Positions 25,489 to 38,122 of a stretch of DNA of 64,000 nt are shown one piece after another. Under the pieces are notes generated by a model. That model saw only the letters and a list, made by a program, of their open reading frames with translations. It searched no databases and had not been told where the DNA came from. The position numbers and the translations under genes are program-made. The DNA is from Rostratula benghalensis (Eukaryota; Chordata; Aves; Charadriiformes; Rostratulidae). The stretch covers positions 608,324 through 672,323 of the forward strand of contig VXAI01000190.1 in NCBI GenBank assembly GCA_013399305.1. Direction: 5' to 3'. Position 1 is the first letter of the stretch, and every line of letters starts with the position of its first letter.

Positions 25489-25562
25489 TACATACATACA
25501 TGCATGCATACATCCATGTATATATAATGCATACATACATGCATATATAGTATGTGTGTACA
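25489..25562 (+). repeat. imperfect (CATA)n / (TACA)n microsatellite
   Basis: A run of CATACATA, CATGCATG and TATATA units makes an imperfect tetranucleotide array with purine-pyrimidine alternation. It is low-complexity DNA with no coding content. Confidence 0.85.
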
Positions 25563-26276
25563 TAGGAAGCATGAATAAACCAAACCAAATCCATATCACC
25601 AAAAGATTTCAAAAATTCCAATCCAGATAAGTGTAGTATGCAAGCCTAAGACATTGTATATATGGCTTTTGTATATATTATTATTTAGCAATAGTAGAAT
25701 AAAATATTCAACAATAACCAGGAATTAGCAACATTTTGTTGGCTTTTGCTTTTTACTGTAAATCAATTTCAGTCTGCTGCTAGCTGGCTTTGTTTACTTA
25801 AGAATGTTTCTGAATGCTTTGTTAGAGACAAGTGTTCTAATGTTATTGCCAAATTTTTGCCAGATTGAAAATGTGCGTAGCTTATTTTCCTTTTAAGACT
25901 GCACAAGAACAGTATGTCTCAGGCCTCAGTTTGCAACTTCTGCAAGTTCTCACTGATTATTTCTTAAAAGGCTGTAGTGCCTACATGGCCAAAGCACAGA
26001 TCATGACCCTACTGTTCCAAATTTCACTAGTTTGCACAACTTCCTCAATAGGTGGTTCTGAATAAACTGTACTATATCAGTGCTTCCAAGAGTTTAGAGT
26101 TTAGAAATGCAGCTCTAATAAAGAGATAGGCACATACCAGATTTTCCAAATATTTGCTCAAAAGGGAGCCAGGGAGGGAAAAGCCTGCAGCTAGAAAGTG
26201 CAATGCATTGTACAATTATGCATTTTTTTGGGGGGGAAAGACTACCAACTAACAAAATTAAGCAGTCTTCAATGGA
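25563..26276. other. gene-free AT-rich stretch
   Basis: No gene seen. A T6G7 run lies at about 26224-26236, just before the next CR1. Confidence 0.45.
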
Positions 26277-26599
26277 CTACAGGGGGCTACAGGAGAGATG
26301 GGGAGGGACTATTTATCAGAGAGTGCAGCAATAGGACGAGGGGTAACGATTTTAAACTGAAAGAGGGGAGATTTAGATTAGATCTTAGGAAGAAATTCTT
26401 TGGTGTGAGGGTGGTGAGACACTGGAAGAGGTTGCCCAGAGAAGCTGTGGCTGCCCCATCCCTGGAGATGTTCAAGGCCAGGCTGGATGGGGCTTTGAGC
26501 AACCTGCTCTGGTGGGAGGTGTCCCTGGCCAGGGCAGGGGGTTTGGAACTGGATGATCTTTAAGGTCCCTTCCAACTCTAACCATTCTATGATTCTGAC
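26277..26599 (+). mobile_element. CR1 LINE 3' fragment, plus strand
   Basis: A well-preserved CR1 3' piece of about 320 bases. Blocks in order: GGGGGCTACAGGAGAGATGG, GGGAGGGACTATTTATCAGA, TTTTAAACTGAAAGAGGGGA, GATTAGATCTTAGGAAGAAA, GAGGTTGCCCAGAGAAGCTG, CTTTGAGCAACCTGCTCTGG, ACTGGATGATCTTTAAGGTC, and tail octamer ATTCTATG at 26584-26591. The 121-codon frame 26198-26563 runs through it and is mostly CR1 3' text. It lacks the reverse-transcriptase core and is not a functional protein. Confidence 0.95.
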
Positions 26600-29280
26600 A
26601 GCACTACTTGATGGCACTACAGGACTTCTACATGACTGAAATCGTCAGTGTTTTTGTGTCAGTGTTAGAGGTACAGTCCATTTCTCAGAGTTTCACAAGC
26701 CAGAGGCGACCTAAAAGAGTGCGTGACAGAAGAAACCAGAGGCCAGAATGCAAAGCTGTGACAACTTCTTAGTTTGCTTATTTTTTAAGTGGAGAATACA
26801 GATGGGAAAAGGCATTTGCCTTTGGAGAGAGCGGGATGAAGGCCAAAGTACACTAGCTGTCAACCAACAAAAAAAGAGACATTATTTTTGTGCTCTGAGT
26901 AAAATATGAGCTGCTGCCCTTCCCCCACCACTCCTTTCGATGTTCTTCCTTCCCAGATCAGCAGCCCACGCCTGTAACTCTCTTTGGGCCATTTCTTGCT
27001 GAAGAGGAGATTCCTGTGTCTAGGCAGGATTCTGCAGAGGACAATTTCAGTTTCCAAATGATATCTCCACACTCCCTGACCTGGTTTGACAACAGTGCAG
27101 AACGATTCCCTGGCCACCCAGGGAGAGTTTGCCTCCACGCTTCTGGTAAACCCGTTTTTTTCCTCCCTTCTTGCAGTTTCAACCCAGTATTGTGCTGGCA
27201 AGCACGGAACCAGTCTAACATTTATTATAAAGATCTGTGCAAAGGTTGTGGGACACACACCAGGCTTAACAGATTGATTTAACATGAAATATTTACAGGA
27301 TATGTAGATTACACTCAGCTTAATGCCTGGAAGTAGATCCCAGCTGTTTTTACTTTTTTTCTGTAAGCGCCAGCAATCATGTCTCATTGGTCTCCAAGAC
27401 AATCTGGAGAAGAAAAAAAACCACAAAACCAACAAACAACAAAACAAAACAACAACCAAAAAAAAAAAAAAAAGAGGGGTAAGGCATTTATTACAAGAAT
27501 TTAGATTAGAAATTAGAATCTGTCCATTCTTCTGATATCATTAAAGTCTTCCTGATCTTAACTCCTGACCGGATTCATGTCATCCTCTCCAAACACCTGC
27601 ACTCAAGAAAACCTCTCTGGACTATCGTGGCAGCACTAGCTGCTTCCTGAAAAATGATTCCTTATAGATGTCAGTCTGTAGTACCCATGTGGTGTGTGTT
27701 ACTCAGCCTTTTAGATGAAGCTGAACAGAAATGAGGGGATACTTTTACAAAAGGGAGGGATTGCACTCTTGGGAAAAAAGCAGCTGATGTCTGACTATGG
27801 TAATTTAAACATCGTTCTGGTGTTTTGGGCAACCATCTATCAAAACACAACTAAAATATACCATAATTAGAAACAAGGCAATGAGATAGAGAAAGTAATA
27901 CTTAATGAAAAAAAAAAATGTAATGAAGATTGGTCTCTGGAGAGAGAAGCAAAGAATTTTGAAATAATCTGTTTGTGTACACAGAAAACAAAGAATTAAA
28001 AACACAATTACTGGGCACAGAAAGGACAGCAGAAAGAGTAAATACCAAAAGGTCTGTAACAAACAGACATGGTTAAAAGGGTGAGAGTGGGTAATGTCCA
28101 CATGTAGTTGGCATTTAGATGTGAGCACCAGCGATCACAACTATTACAATGGGCAGACAAGGAAATGAGTATAGCTTGTAGAGAAAAAGAAGACAAAAAG
28201 CAGGAAAAGAAGAAATGTGGTCTGCCTCTGTTGTAAATCATGACATTAGGTAAATTATGGAAGGGGAGGAGAAATTCTTAAGAGACTGAGAGCAAAGATT
28301 TGAGAGAAAGCTCAGTAACATGAATTAAAAGTAAAAATAGACACAAATGTAAAACGAAGTCTGCTCAGTTATTCTTTGAAGAGAAAGGGATTACCATCAC
28401 CAGAATTCCACAACTACTTTCAACTTTATCCCTCTCTGTGGGGTTAGAGTTATTAAGCTGCAGTGCATTTCTTAATGACTGGATCATATTCTAAAGTTGA
28501 GAATTACAACATAGCACAGGAAATATTTATTTCTCCAACAGCCTACGGTTCATTGCCTCTTAGTGAAGACTTCTATGTCAAATGACACCTTTCAAATCTC
28601 CTTAATGAAATGCAAAAAGAGCAAAAGGGAAACAAAAAAAAGAATGTACTTTTTTCTCTGTCTTGTTTAGAAATTGCTGATCTTTTTTGTTCAAGTTTTT
28701 AATATTAAAAGAAAAAAATAATCATATTGGGACAGAAACTACAGCAGTAAAATTCAAGACAAGACTCATTTCAGAAAGTTATGAACATCTTATAATAACG
28801 GCAAAACAATAATAACAAGTAACTAGTTATTACTGAGTGCTCTGCCTGAAATAATAAAGCATATTTGAATTTCTTAGGTACAGACTGAACGACATACAGA
28901 GGCAATAGCTGCTTCTGGACACGGCAAAAGATAATAACCTCCCAATACACATGGGAAAACAAAGACCAATAGAGAAGCCATGCTGAATTTAACCTTGATT
29001 TGAACAGAGCCTGGCTCTGACATGGAAGATTGTTAAGACAAAAGCTCTGCTACCACCTGCCCCCCAGGGTGGGAAATCTCATTTGTTTCTGCCCAAGCAT
29101 AAGTCAGGACAAGGATTCCCAACCAGTTCACAGTTAAAGGCTTTAGGCTGCCTCTGAGAAGTGAGTGGTTCCAGATTGGCTCCTTCCTCCCCGCCCCCAG
29201 AGAATGCTCATATGATGAGGTAACTTCATCCTTCACTTGTTCTCTTCATTGCAGGGAAAACATCAGTTGCTCAGACAGAA
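26600..29280. other. gene-free stretch containing the longest unassigned open frame
   Basis: No gene supported. A 199-codon minus frame covers 26860-27459 but begins inside an A/C low-complexity tract (27410-27475), has no recognisable domain, and overlaps plus-strand open frames. I treat it as chance. The remainder to 29280 is AT-rich. Confidence 0.4.
27410..27475 (+). repeat. A/C low-complexity tract ending in polyA
   Basis: The tract is made almost only of A with scattered C (CACAAAACCAAC-like units) and ends in about 15 A residues. It resembles other A/C tracts in this window and is low-complexity DNA, not an obvious retrogene tail. Confidence 0.85.
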
Positions 29281-29286
29281 GATGTT

Positions 29287-29366
29287 CTCTCCCTCCTTTT
29301 TTTTCCTTCCCTTTTTAATTTTTCTTCTCTTTTTTTTTCTTCCTTTTTTTCTTATTCTTTGTTGTT
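29287..29366 (+). repeat. polypyrimidine tract followed by GTT/GAT triplets
   Basis: A long T/C-only run (CTCCCTCCTTTTTTTTCC and T-rich continuations) passes into TTGTTGTTGATGATGTTGTT. It is low-complexity DNA. Confidence 0.8.
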
Positions 29367-32300
29367 GATGATGTTGTTGCCTTTTGCTGATCGACATTAA
29401 ACAAACTTCTGATTCCCATGATCCATAACATGTCCAAAACTGCAGGGAATATGCAAATCATTTCCACAATACAAAATAATTTATTTTCATAGAATCTACC
29501 ATCAAGGAAAAAAGATTAAGAAATCAAGAAACAGCAATTAGGACTCTAGGGACAGGCAGAGCTGTTGGCTCAAACAGAAGAATATGGTCCATAGATCACG
29601 TACTTGTATGCAGGCTTTTCCCTTCCCTGCTGCCATTGTAGCTACAATTACCTGAGAGTTTCAAGAGCCCATTCCACAGTGCCCTGTTCTACAAAGCTCC
29701 TGGAATGCATTCAGGAATGAAGACGTGGAATAATTAAAGGGGAAAAATGTGTTACTTTTCCTCTGCACCGGAAGAGAAGAGGTGATTAATTATCGAGGAG
29801 AGGTTTACAAATTAGTGCAGCACAAAGCCATATCCAGCAACTCCATCCTTCCTTGTGAGAAATAGTTGAACTATCTTCTAAACATTTTTCAAGTCATCAT
29901 TTTCCTTTTGCCGGTCGTCTTCTACTAATATCTTTATCTTCATGTTTGTGGCTCTCTTCCCATTCATTTTTCAAGCGCTCTTTCCTTCTCTTGTTTTAAT
30001 ATGTAACCTTGTTTCCTGTAACGCCTATCAGGGATTTTCATCCCTTAGCAAGTTGAAGCTCTGAGGAGATATTTTAAATTATATTTCCTTTCTCCAGAAA
30101 TAAAAGGTTGAGAACTCAATGATGTTGTGATTGACAAATCATTTCAAATGAAAATAACAGTGCACCCAGAGCTTTTTGTAATGCTTAACTGAACCAGAAC
30201 CAAGCTTTCACTGCTGAAACTGTGCAGGGAGTAATTTCTCCTTTATATGTGTTCACATTTCCTCTTAACATGCTTACTGAAACAAGTCAAATATTCCAAA
30301 ATAGGAACATCTAGAGTTGGGGGCTGGGCCTTTCCAAGATACAGGTGTAAACTATAGCAGAATTCTCATGAAAGACTCTTGAATTCTTCTCAGGATATTT
30401 GTAGCTTTCTGTTTAAAGACTGGATATTTGCATATATTTGAGTTGCAAATCCAGACTTTTGATTAGCTAATTCAGTACACCAAAATTGTCCACCCACAAC
30501 CAAACCAGAATTCTCCTTATTCTCTTCAATTGGTAAATCTCACCAGTTGTTAAGGATGAAGCATTGGCATGGTGCTTCAAAAAGCATATCAGAAATTTTA
30601 CACCTGAGATGTCAGAGCAGAGAGAGCCACAACACAGTGTTATCACAGCTACACCTGAGAAGGCACACGTACAAGATATTAAAAAAAAAAAAAAAACCCA
30701 AAAACAAACACAAAAAAGACCTCTGGGATAAAAGCAAAGGTAGAACTAATGCACGAAACCACATCCAACCTTTTATCCTGTTTATTTAAGGATATTTGAA
30801 CTAAATAAATTTGGTACACCAAGAAAATAAATCAGTCACTGTGCTCACTGTTGACTCTTTTCATTTGCTTAATTGATATACAATATAAAAGGAGAAGTGC
30901 AAGTGCAATTATGTATGCAGATAGAATACTTGGCATAAGGTGCACTATATCATAATGTATTAATATAGTAAATAAGTATAGAACATAATGAGTAGACAAC
31001 ATTCAGGTGACTGTATTAAGTGTCCTGTCCAGTGTTTCCTGTTCCTTCTACTAAGTAAATGTATGCTCTGACTGCTGAAATTTCAAATAGTCTTAGAAAA
31101 AAATATGGAAGCGTATGCTGTTATTTCAGTTGCAAGGGTGCATTTTAGACCAAAGAAATTAATGGAAATTGAAAGAATCACCATTCAAATAATCAATAAG
31201 GATCTGAGCATTTCAGATTCTCAGCATAAATGCAAATACATTGGAATGTAGGGGGGGTTTTGGGTTTTTTTTTTTGTGGGGAGGCCATCTCATTTAGTTC
31301 GATCTTGCAAGCCTTGGACAGCTTTTCTACATTTAAAAAGGAGCAGTTTGGGAAAATCTGCAGTTCAGAAAAATCTACAGTTTAGAAAATCACCCTGCTT
31401 TGAATACAATGCAGGCATTTCCATCAGGAATATCCCAGATTCCTGGGCCAAACCAAAATCCAGGGCACTTGCATTTTAAAGCTAGCAAAGGAAGCAGAAG
31501 GCATTGTTTCTCCAGTTAAATGTTAAAGCAAACAGAAGTAGATGGGCAGTGTATCTGTCACTGATCGGTTTCAATCAAGGAAGCAGTAAACTTGTGCCAT
31601 GTGTTTTCTCAATTAATTTGTTTCTTCGATCATTCAGATTCTAGAGGATGCTGGAAGCCCCCAGTAAAGATGTGGTATGTTGGAAGACTTACCAAAACAA
31701 GTCTTTTTTTTTTTAAATGTTTCTTTCAGCAACTTGTGAAATTCCTCACCTTCATCTTTCATTCCCCAGGGAGCAGGCTCTGAGGAAGTGGACGGCACCA
31801 GCTAACCGGCTGCTTTGAAATTACAGACCATTTGACTGAGAAAACTTGAAAGACATAATCTATTTTTCTACTGACCTTGCAGTTCCCCCATATGATCCTA
31901 CCACCATCGTATCTGCAGTTACGGATTTTGGCTGCCACTTCCTCCTATATTTTTAACAGATGGGTTCATTCGTTAGTACTCTTTTTCTCATGCCTGCATT
32001 TAATTTTCCTCTTCCCCCATCCTCAGAGCACCAACTTCAAATGCAACATTTCCTCTCTCAGAGATATGTCACCCTCCCCAGCCCTGCAGAGGCCAAGGAG
32101 CCTCAGACCTCACTTCAATACCATGAGGAACACACCACATGTCAGCCATGCCCCACCAGGAAAAGGTTTTCTAGGAAATACAGGGAATCCTTTCTGGGGA
32201 AAGTGGGAATAATTACCCAGCATTTGGGGTTTATATTCCCTAAAGTATTGGTTGTTATTCAGCTTTTAAGTTTCTTTCCAATTGATTGACAATTTAAATG

Positions 32301-32440
32301 CACCCCACTGATTAGGAGGCCCACCTTAACATTAAAAGTCCAGGATTTTAGGTGCAGGTGGAGAAAAACAAATAGTTAGGGTAATAAAACCTTCATTAAC
32401 CGAGGACTTTCAGGAAAGTCACAGAAATAAAACTTAGGCA
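29367..32440. other. gene-free stretch
   Basis: No gene or classed repeat recognised. Segment 29690-29830 has a mixed non-repetitive texture that could be a conserved element. A/C and G/T tracts lie at 30679-30718 and 31248-31279. Two overlapping plus frames at 31877-32289 (111 and 109 codons) are unrecognised. Confidence 0.4.
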
Positions 32441-32670
32441 GCTATTTGCAATCTGACGTGATGCTGTTTATTTAGGTCAAGTCTTCAGAGTGTCTGTTAG
32501 CCCTGTAATGATTTGTTAATATCTGTAATTTTCCTTAAGGCTAAACAAATGAGGAAGCCATCTTCTTTTCCACATCATTGGACCTAGCATGCTCCAGCAG
32601 ATTACCATGGTAACCGGAGAAAGTGTGCCCGGTGTGAAGACAATGGTATAGGCCTCATTTCCTAAAAGCA
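32441..32670. promoter_or_regulatory. candidate regulatory element with RFX-type X-box palindrome
   Basis: The core 32601-32614 is ATTACCATGGTAAC. It contains the 12-base perfect palindrome TTACCATGGTAA and fits the RFX X-box pattern (two GTTRCC-like half sites back to back). The surrounding 200 bases are non-repetitive and AT-rich, with TGTTTATTTAGG and AATGATTTGTTAAT-like cores. That this is functional is inference from motif alone. Confidence 0.3.
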
Positions 32671-34035
32671 TGTTTCTACTAAGGTTGAATCACCAATTAA
32701 AAGACTTTTCTGTCCTCCAGGGTTTCAGAGATGCAAATAATGTCGTGAAGCCTGGCTGGTCAGCTGCTTTACCTGAGCTAGTCACTCTAACTCATTGTCT
32801 AAATATAGAAAAAAAATCCAGTAAACAGGGAAAGAGGTGCTTCTGGAATTTCATCAAGAACTGCATTAATCCTCAAAAAACCCCAAAAAGACAGTGTTGC
32901 TTTGAAGAGCGGTCTGAATCACTTCTTGTGATTTTTGATTAATGAGTAAACAACTTGAACAAGGAGGTGTTCTCCAAGTCTTGGAAAACTCTCACAGTGC
33001 ATCTTCTACAACATCAACAATAACATGTTTTGTCATCAGCCCTCTGTCAGTGTGCCTGAGTCACACGCATTTGGTATAAGTGAGGATTAATTATAGATCT
33101 AATAAAAAAAAAAAAAAGATGTGAGACTGTGGGGTAACTGTTCCAACATGGCTTTAAGGCATCATTCTTCTTCTTGTAAATGCCTTATTGTGGCATATTT
33201 CTATTTAAAAACAAAATTATAAGCTGCTCACTAGTTGCCATTATTAAAACAGAACCAAATTTTATAAAGGTAGGTTACCATCAATTAATGAATTGTCATC
33301 AAGATATCAGTTTGCTTAGCACAAAATTGTGGCTACAGCTGACTCAAAACAAAAAATTATCTGTAGTAACTTTCCCTACTTTGTTATACTGAAACTGGTT
33401 CAGAGAAGATGCTAGAGAAAACTGAGAAATATCATAGGAATGCAAATGCAATAAAGTAATGGTTTGCCCAAAGTAAAGTAATTTATTTAGGAGGTGGTCA
33501 TTGTCAAAATATAGATTGAGCACTGAATAAAACAGAGAGAGATGCTGCAAGTTAGACTCAGTATAAGACCTGTCTTGACTCATTTACAGTTGTTCACATT
33601 CATGTAAATGTCTCTTATAGGAGGACATCCATCACAAAATTCCAAAAGCCTTCAAGCACTTCAGAAATGTGACCAGAACAGCCATCAGTGCCAGAAGACT
33701 AAGAAAAACACCCACCTATATATAATGTTAATCCTTTTTGGGTAATCACTGACCGCATATTGTTATCCAGGGATGAGTTCCTGAACAGCAGCGGATCCTA
33801 AAGCAACCTTCTATTAATATGTTCCCACTCAGCAAAGCAGAACCTAGCATTAAGTTTATTTAGTACCTGCAGGGCATGCCCTCATATGTGAGATCAGTGT
33901 AAGACATGGGGTGAATTAGGCTTAAAACACAGACCTACATTTTGCACTTTGTTCCAAATAGAGGTCACACAGGAGAGGTTGATCCATGTACAGCATGAAG
34001 TCCACTTCTATTCATTTTAAGATGCAGACAGGCCC
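32671..34035. other. gene-free stretch
   Basis: No gene supported. PolyA lies at about 33102-33116, and an A/C tract near 32872-32891. Open frames are below 95 codons and unrecognised. Confidence 0.45.
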
Positions 34036-34037
34036 CT

Positions 34038-34126
34038 GTTGAAATTTTCCAAACCTACCTTCTGTTGATTTCCATGAGAATCTCAGGTGTTTTTCAGTAA
34101 TATTTAAATACCTAAATACTTTACTG
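34038..34126. repeat. probable ancient amniote interspersed repeat scrap
   Basis: GAAATTTTCCAAACCTACC, TGTTGATTTCCATGAGAATC and AATACCTAAATACTTT in this order recall an old sauropsid repeat with CCATTGATTTCAATGGGA and CACCTAAATACCTTT cores. It is diverged and the family is not named. Confidence 0.4.
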
Positions 34127-37100
34127 GCTTCCTTACATATCACAGTAAGTATACTCAGAACTCTCATTCAGAAAAATAACTGCTTCTAAACTAAAAACAT
34201 TAACACCCACTATATTACTCTCCCTAGACCATTACTAAAATTATAATTTTGTCCTCTCCACTGAATGAATGTGATTCCCTGTTATTGAATCTAACTAGCT
34301 AAATGCATTCTGTTTAAGACTTATCTTGTAGATAAACTCAATAACTGCCTGCCTTGGACAATCAACAGCAAATTGTGGCTGTGGTTTTGGCTCACTAACT
34401 AATCAGCATTTTCTCTAACAGTTTCTGTGCTGTCCAATTCGACAGACCCCATTAGTTTCCAACTCTTGAGAAAACAAAGTGTTGCTGTAAAAAAAATTGT
34501 TGAAAGGGCCAAATAAAAATTCAATTTTCGTATACCTTTGCATGCTGGAACTGCCAAGAAGACTTCTTCCCTTAAAGAAAAATGCCAAATTTTAAGAATT
34601 ACTTTGAAGGACTAGATTTTAAAATGGATAGAAACAATATAGGAAATATATAGCACTATATAAAGATGATCAATTCTCATTTGTAATACTGAGCTCAGTT
34701 GTGGTTGACTCACTCTCAAGAAAGATAAAGCAGAGATTGATGAAGTCCAGAGTAGAGGTAGAGGTAAAGCAGAATTTATATTGGATGAGAGATTAACCCA
34801 GACAGGACAAGAGTAACAAGAGACTTGATGGAGGTGTACGAAATTGCCACTGGTATAGTAATAAACTGATCAATCTCTCCTTTTATTAAACTTGTCCCAT
34901 CATATAACAACATAGGGTTGCAAATTAAAAGGCAATAAATTCCAATTAGAAATAGAAATATTTACTTATGAGAGACATAGTACTGCACAAGATCATTAAG
35001 TGAAATACTACAGATACAGCTTAAAAAGAAGGCTAATGTTACAACCATTAATACCTTCTGTAGACATGAAAGTCAGCATAAATGAGTATTAAATCTTATG
35101 TCATGGGGTATATAGAAAATTCAGTTTTTCCTTATATAGTTCTACTCGCCTTCTGGCTTGGTTTGCTGACAAGAATTTTACCTCCCTCTGTAGCATCTAC
35201 TGTCAGCTGCTGCCAGCTTATTCTTTATAGGTTTTAATTTTGTTTCACTGCCCACTGCTTGTAATTATCTCAGATGCATGAAAATAACATTTTATCAACT
35301 GATTTTTATCCTTTTCCATTTGGCAAACATCGGTTTCTTGTGTGTGTTTTGAGCCAAGCTGAAATCAACACATCTGTTTCAGTTTAATATCTTCAGTTTA
35401 TATAGCAAGACCTATGCAGTAATAGTATGTCTTTACAGTGGTGTTTCCTAACCAGTGAAATCAGGCCAAAACACCTATAGCACTTTAGAATTTTACTGAT
35501 ATCAGGTAATCGAGGCCTTGGTTATATATTTCTGCTAAAAGACTCCTTTAGTCATGCCAAATCACCTTTTTTCTTTTTGCCAGCATTATCAATTGTTCAG
35601 GAAATAGTGTGCTTAGCTAATTATTACTTTGGAGTCAGCAGATGGGGAACAAATAATCTCAGTTCAAGAGCTGCAGAAGTAATGGGCATTGTTTTGTTTT
35701 ACAAATTCCCAGTGATGCAGTACTCAACTGAAATAACAAGCATTGGGTAGTGCTTTTGGCATCCTGTGACTCCATGAATAGCTGCCACTGAAGGCAAGAA
35801 TTCTTTAAGTGACATCCATTTGCAAACCTGCCTGAAGACACAAGGGTCAAATTTGCTTTGAAGAGATGCAACAAAGCACAAAATTCCAGTCTGCTTCCAA
35901 ATAACTAGCCTTAGTGATAAGGGTCTTTGGATCCAAGCACAAGTTGTCATCAGTTTTCAGATCTTTGATCTGTAGCTTGAAGTTGAATCTGTACTACAGT
36001 AAATAATTAAGAAACAAAACCAGTAGGATTCAGACACATGACAGCTTTTGCTCAGATGATAGTCCCCTTATGTCAGGACCCCGAGGGCATCCACTGGTCT
36101 TGTCCTGATGGACCCTGCCACTGTCACCAACCTGGTCCTGTTCAAACACTCTGGGATGGCACCCAGCTGATAAGCACCCTCCTTTTGTGGAGGTTACCCT
36201 TGGCTTCTGGCTTCTCCTCCCTCATGAACTGAACCCACTCTTGGTGCTACCTGGCACCTTAGGTATATATTTCTAAAAATTTCAATGTGGAATTTATTAC
36301 AACAGTGATTTTCACCTGAGTAGATGATTTCTCTAACCTTCGGCTCTGGGTATTTATTCCGATCCCAAGCATACATCTGGGATCCTCCAGCGTCTTTTTT
36401 TTTTCTAGTGATAACAATTCTGTGCACCAGTCTGTGCTATTCTGAGTAGCTGTATCCATCAACAGATAGCATTTATTATGCTGCTCACGAGTTCAAAAAT
36501 AGCCCCACAGTTAATTTCCAAGTAGAATTAAAAAGTTTAGCAGTTTTCCACAACCGACCCCAGGTAACTGCTTCTGAAAATCATTTTCAGTTGATTCCTT
36601 GGACTGTGATGGACAGCACACAGTACAAAGTGAGATCCACTTCACTACAATAGGTTCTTTGCTCAAACTCTGGATTTGGTCCTCTCTGCAGCTCCAGAGG
36701 AGTTTAAATTACCTGGTCATCAAGCTATTGTCTGGATAAAAATATCACATCTAGTCTTCCCGCTGAACCAGTCTCACTGTCAAGAAAAAAATAAAAAAAA
36801 AACACATTATAACTTATTGACTGGAGAGAAAATACAGAAGCGAAAGCAACAGCAGATTTCAATCAAGAAGTCCTAGCTTTTAGACCATTCTTCAGGAATA
36901 GTTTATGAATTCTGTCAAGTAACTGTTTAATGCAAAGTGTACAAACAATATTTGAAAATAGGACCATTTTCCTCCTTCCATCTCTTACAACTCACACTGA
37001 AAAATCTCTTCTAATGATACGTATGCTGGATCACAAGCCAGCTAATTTTTTTAGCTGCTTTGGCTCTGCCGGATTTCTGTCAGAGAAGTATTAATCTTTC

Positions 37101-37425
37101 ATTGTGGTCACACCACAAAGACGGTTCAGCTATGACTTAAGGGGATTCATAACAATGCTAAATTATCTATGCTTTATTCCATTATAATTATAGACTCAAA
37201 GCCTGCTCAGAGGCAAAAGGCCACTTCACTATAACTAAAGGGCTTTAAATTCGTCAGCCTCAGGTCAACCTTTCAGTCATCCACAAAAGTAACCAAGAAT
37301 AATTCTGATCTTAGGTGTGCAATGACTAAAGAGAAAATTTAAGACCTCTATGCTTCTAAATTCCTTGAGTTCACTTGCTAGACTTGGTTGTATCTCAGAG
37401 CTTGTTCTTCGCTTAGACGTTATGA
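34127..37425. other. gene-free stretch
   Basis: No gene recognised. Segment 36040-36260 is locally GC-richer with a 64-codon plus frame, not identified. A-rich runs lie at 36783-36802. Confidence 0.4.
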
Positions 37426-37429
37426 GCTG

Positions 37430-37500
37430 TGCTCAGTCCACATAATTTCAGCTGTACCTTTTTCAGCTTCATATTAGGAGCTTCAGGTTCAAAGGATCCT
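37430..37500 (+). repeat. diverged repeat copy 1 of a direct pair
   Basis: This copy shares the blocks CAGTCCACAT, TTTCA, a TACCTTTTTCAG core and GGAGCTTCAG, in the same order and spacing, with 38060-38120, about 626 bases away. By eye, identity across about 60 bases is near 75-80 percent with a small indel. It is probably a scrap of an old interspersed repeat or a local duplication. Confidence 0.55.
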
Positions 37501-38057
37501 GAGTCAATAGGATGTGGCCTTCTATTTCACCAGAACACTTTGGAAAAGGTTATCTTTTCATATTCAATACAAAGATGACATTTTTCCATAGTCCTCTTCC
37601 AAAGTAATGGATTTCCAGAGCTGATGTTTTGAACTACAGAAAATTTGGGAGCTATTCAATAGTCTCTTAAGTGAAACCTACATTTTTCCCTTTTACCACG
37701 TTTCTCATTCTCCACCAAAGCAGCAGGCACTGTTCTCGTGTGTTAGAATTGTGATAGGTAAAATAAGGCAATAAATCCTTACATGCTGATATCTTATGTT
37801 TTAGCAGAGGAACAATTTATATTGAATAATAAGCAAAACAATTTTCAGTTGGATGACTGACAAAAGAAATCATTGTTCATTCTTGCACAATGAACCATGA
37901 AAACCAAGTTGAGGTAAGAATGAAAATACAGTTGGTACTTTCATGCTGCAGGCAAAGGACTGGGGACTTAGAAACTAGCTGAGCTCATTGTAACTGGATT
38001 TCATTGAAACTCAAGAGGTTGCACTCATGGAGAGATTATCTGTACATTTTTGCTTGA

Positions 38058-38122
38058 TTTCAGTCCACATGGTTTCAACTTTACCCTTTTCAGTCTCACT
38101 GGGAGCTTCAGATCCAATTGAT
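38058..38122 (+). repeat. diverged repeat copy 2 of a direct pair
   Basis: This is the second copy, on the same strand as 37430-37500, with CAGTCCACAT, TTTCAACTTTACCCTTTTCA and GGGAGCTTCAGATCC. Similarity fades downstream, although weak matches continue for perhaps another 50 bases. Confidence 0.55.
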
